NCBI GenBank assembly: GCA_023389895.1
Contig: JAEWDX010000417.1
Span: 1 to 8,225 of the forward strand
Reading direction: 5' to 3'
Source of the DNA: Bacillota bacterium
GTDB taxonomy: Bacteria; Bacillota; Bacilli; Bacillales; Cytobacillaceae
Length of the DNA: 8,225 bases
Positions within the stretch are counted from its first letter, which is position 1. Each line of letters opens with the position of its first letter. This document shows positions 6,992 through 8,225 of the stretch, in pieces. Under the pieces are notes generated by a model, which was not told the DNA's origin, did not search any database, and worked only from the letters and a program-made list of their open reading frames with translations. Position numbers and translations under genes: made by a program.

Positions 6992-7157
6992 TTCTTAGGG
7001 TGGTGACGTTTTCTTGTATAAGATTGTTCACTTAGTGTCCTTTTGAACGACAGTGACGTTTGATCGCAAGGACTTGCTCACTCACTTAGCGTTTTCTTAA
7101 ATAGGGTCATTTGAAGACGTTTTATTAAAGGAGTTTGAATTCTTATTAAAAGGGGTT
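6992..7157. other. Gene-free spacer after ywqA with diverged repeats
   Basis: No coding frame of note. Related words recur: GTGACGTTTTCTT (7003-7015), GTGACGTTTGA (7053-7063), CTTAGCGTTTTCTT (7085-7098) and GACGTTTTATT (7116-7126); TTCACTTAG (7028-7036) resembles CTCACTTAG (7081-7089). GTCCTT (7037-7042) and AAGGAC (7068-7073) could form a 6-bp stem with a 25-nt loop, but no T-run follows. AAAGGAG at 7127-7133 leads only to a 4-codon frame. Confidence 0.45.
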
Positions 7158-7214
7158 GGGGCTGTCCGCTAGTGTGTGCTTCCCTTAAGCTAGACATAGG
7201 AAGTAGACAGCCCC
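7158..7214. terminator. GGGGCTGTC/GACAGCCCC hairpin between convergent genes
   Basis: GGGGCTGTC (7158-7166) and GACAGCCCC (7206-7214) are perfect 9-bp inverted arms. Inside, TGCTTCC (7177-7183) can pair with GGAAGTA (7199-7205), including one G-U, after a 10-nt bulge. It lies between the convergent ywqA and the minus-strand gene ending at 7373. On the plus strand it is followed by TAATTTAAAT, on the minus strand by AACCCCTTTT; neither is a strong U-tract. It could be a weak bidirectional terminator. The GGCTGTCC end is shared with the hairpin at 1314, which also suggests a small dispersed repeat. Confidence 0.45.
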
Positions 7215-7231
7215 TAATTTAAATCTCAGTT

Positions 7232-7349
7232 AAAGCGACTATTTACATTTGTTTCCATCTGTTTTTTCATGTTTCTCATTTGCTCAAACTCCGAAAAAGT
7301 GACTACTTTCATCTGTTTTCTTGATATTCTAACTCGATTCGCTCTAACC
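7232..7349. repeat. Degenerate direct repeat of about 60 bp, two units
   Basis: The 25-nt blocks at 7232-7256 and 7296-7320 agree at 20 of 25 positions (shared skeleton AAAG-GACTA-TT-CAT-TGTTT), with a 64-bp offset. A second pair of blocks, starting CTCATTTGCTC (7275) and CTCGATTCGCTC (7333), follows at a 58-bp offset. They look like two diverged copies of one unit differing by small indels. No open frame or hairpin explains them; they lie just beyond the end of the minus-strand gene at 7373. Confidence 0.5.
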
Positions 7350-7372
7350 AAACAACAAAATAACGCTATTTG

Positions 7373-7789
7373 TTACCAATCCTCAATTCGCTTAATTTCA
7401 AGCTGATGGAGGATTTGTTTTTTGATTTTTTCTATTTCTGGGCTGTTTGGGTGAAAGGTCATATAGGTGATTCGATTTTCAGCCATGATTAAAAAATTCG
7501 AAAGGACAGGATAGGCTGATTGTACATCTCCTTCCTTCACATAAATAAAGTTATTTTTTGAATCAAACCTTAGATGGATCACTCTACAATCGCCATTCTC
7601 GATGTATTGAAAAATATAAGAGGCATTTTGAACGATGGGGATTTTTTGATATGGCTTCGATGTTTGTGACTTTATCAATTGGAGTACATCGGAAAAATTG
7701 AGTTTGCGATCTATTTTTAACTTATTATTCTTCAGTTCTCCTGTAAAAAGTAGTTTAGACTTCTTTTCACTTCCTTCATTTTTCATCAT
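7373..7789 (-). CDS. Hypothetical protein, 138 residues
   Basis: I do not recognise a family. I chose the ATG at 7789 because AAGGGAG (7804-7798) sits 8 nt upstream, an excellent ribosome site; a second ATG follows at 7786. Longer in-frame starts at 7840 and 7810 have no ribosome site and would put this purine-rich site inside the gene. The product begins with a Lys/Glu-rich segment (KNEGSEKKSK), followed by alternating beta-type and helical stretches (ASYIFQYIENGDCRVIHLRF, then NNFIYVKEGD) and a helical, basic end (IEKIKKQILHQLEIKRIEDW). There is one Cys, no signal peptide and no membrane segment, so it is probably a small soluble cytoplasmic protein. It is convergent with ywqA and has its own spacer on both sides, so it is likely monocistronic. 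A lone AGGAGG at 7876-7871 in its leader is not followed by a usable start codon. No clear promoter was found. Confidence 0.75.
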   Translation of the reverse strand: MMKNEGSEKKSKLLFTGELKNNKLKIDRKLNFSDVLQLIKSQTSKPYQKIPIVQNASYIFQYIENGDCRVIHLRFDSKNNFIYVKEGDVQSAYPVLSNFLIMAENRITYMTFHPNSPEIEKIKKQILHQLEIKRIEDW

Positions 7790-7948
7790 TTTTTTCACTC
7801 CCTTGCTCATTATTTCACATTTTTGGAATTTATTTTCCATTTTAAGACTTCAACAAACTTATATGATATTCCTCCTAGTTCAAAGTGACTAACGAGAAAA
7901 GACACCAAATTGTTTTAATTCTGTAAAAATCAAACATATCTCGGGTTG
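7790..7948. other. Leader region of the 138-residue protein gene
   Basis: It contains the chosen ribosome site (7804-7798) and an unexplained AGGAGG (7876-7871). The AGGAGG is followed in other frames only by TTG TTG AAG TCT TAA, 14 nt away. I could not find a -35/-10 pair of normal spacing on the minus strand, so the promoter is not assigned. Confidence 0.4.
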
Positions 7949-7972
7949 AAAAAACCGACGCAAATGCGTCGG
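7949..7972 (-). terminator. Intrinsic terminator for the minus-strand gene entering from the right edge
   Basis: A perfect 7-bp GC-rich stem, CCGACGC (7955-7961) and GCGTCGG (7966-7972), encloses a 4-nt loop. On the minus strand it is followed directly by six T's (7954-7949). On the plus strand only ACAAATTT follows, so it acts leftwards. It lies about 130 nt beyond the stop at 8103 and insulates the gene starting at 7789. Confidence 0.92.
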
Positions 7973-8102
7973 ACAAATTTGGAGAGAATAGGGGGAAACA
8001 ATTGATTTTCTTTAATGAGGTAAATTATAAAGGGGAATATCATTGAGGTTTTTCTCTTAGCTAATTTCAAAAACGGATTGGTTTGCGGGATGGGGGCAAG
8101 TT
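7973..8102. other. 3' untranslated spacer, nothing further seen
   Basis: The region is purine-rich on the plus strand. AAAGGGG near 8030 leads only to a TTG frame of a few codons. It is best read as the untranslated tail between the stop at 8103 and the terminator at 7949-7972. Confidence 0.4.
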
Positions 8103-8225
8103 TTAATCATATCTTATCTTTGTCATCTCGTTTATCGCAGCAGCTTCCTGCTGAGCTGAAGCTAGTGAACCGATTAATCTATATTCGTGTATGAACATTT
8201 CTAGCTGTCTAACTCGTTTATTTAG
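8103..8225 (-). CDS. C-terminal end of an unrecognised protein (partial)
   Basis: The minus strand is open from the right edge to TAA 8105-8103, giving the last 40 residues of a gene whose start lies outside the window. The visible peptide is helical and amphipathic: LNKRVRQLEMFIHEYRLIGS, then SAQQEAAAINEMTKIRYD. Its leading part has leucine/hydrophobic spacing compatible with a coiled coil. The composition is protein-like and a strong terminator in the right orientation follows at 7949-7972, which together support a real gene. I cannot assign a family from so short a piece. Confidence 0.65.
   Translation of the reverse strand, partial: LNKRVRQLEMFIHEYRLIGSLASAQQEAAAINEMTKIRYD

Noticed and set aside
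7373..7840. Longer 155-residue version of the hypothetical protein
   Set aside because: The ATGs at 7840 and 7810 lack ribosome sites, while the ATG at 7789 has an excellent one.
1..8225. Insertion sequence, prophage, CRISPR array, tRNA or toxin-antitoxin pair
   Set aside because: No transposase or phage-like protein, no regularly spaced repeats, no tRNA cloverleaf and no small paired genes with such features were seen.

Overview
The window looks like chromosomal DNA from a low-GC Gram-positive bacterium of the Bacillaceae. The evidence is the strong purine-rich ribosome binding sites, a TTG start on a secreted subtilase, AT-rich intergenic regions, and an adjacent SWIM/SNF2 gene pair matching Bacillus subtilis ywqB-ywqA. 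I see no insertion sequence, phage gene, CRISPR array, tRNA or rRNA.

Layout from left to right. (1) 1-1013, minus: the N-terminal 337 residues of a secreted S8 (subtilisin/Vpr-like) protease that runs off the left edge; its leader holds two exact 19-bp direct repeats. (2) 1102-1415: AT-rich spacer with one imperfect hairpin (1314-1356). (3) 1416-1996, minus: an unrecognised helical protein whose frame is broken at a run of nine A's. A -1 shift there joins a 133-codon frame to 63 further convincing codons. (4) 1997-2426: divergent regulatory region with palindromes over a probable minus-strand promoter and a clear extended -10 promoter for the plus-strand operon. (5) 2427-6987, plus: two overlapping genes, a SWIM zinc-finger protein (ywqB-like) and a SNF2-family ATPase (ywqA-like). 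(6) 6988-7372: gene-free spacer with degenerate direct repeats and a GGCTGTC-ended hairpin. (7) 7373-7789, minus: a 138-aa unrecognised protein. (8) 7790-8102: spacer with a textbook intrinsic terminator reading leftwards. (9) 8103-8225, minus: the last 40 codons of a gene entering from the right edge.

The only clear functional unit is the ywqB-ywqA operon. Its genes overlap by 8 bases and so are probably translationally coupled. SWIM domains are often paired with SNF2 ATPases in bacteria, so a shared DNA- or chromatin-related role is the reasonable inference; nothing in the sequence gives the substrate. I see no evidence for a wholly new system. The observations most worth checking are the A9 frameshift gene, the paired repeats in the protease promoter region, and the palindromes in the divergent control region.
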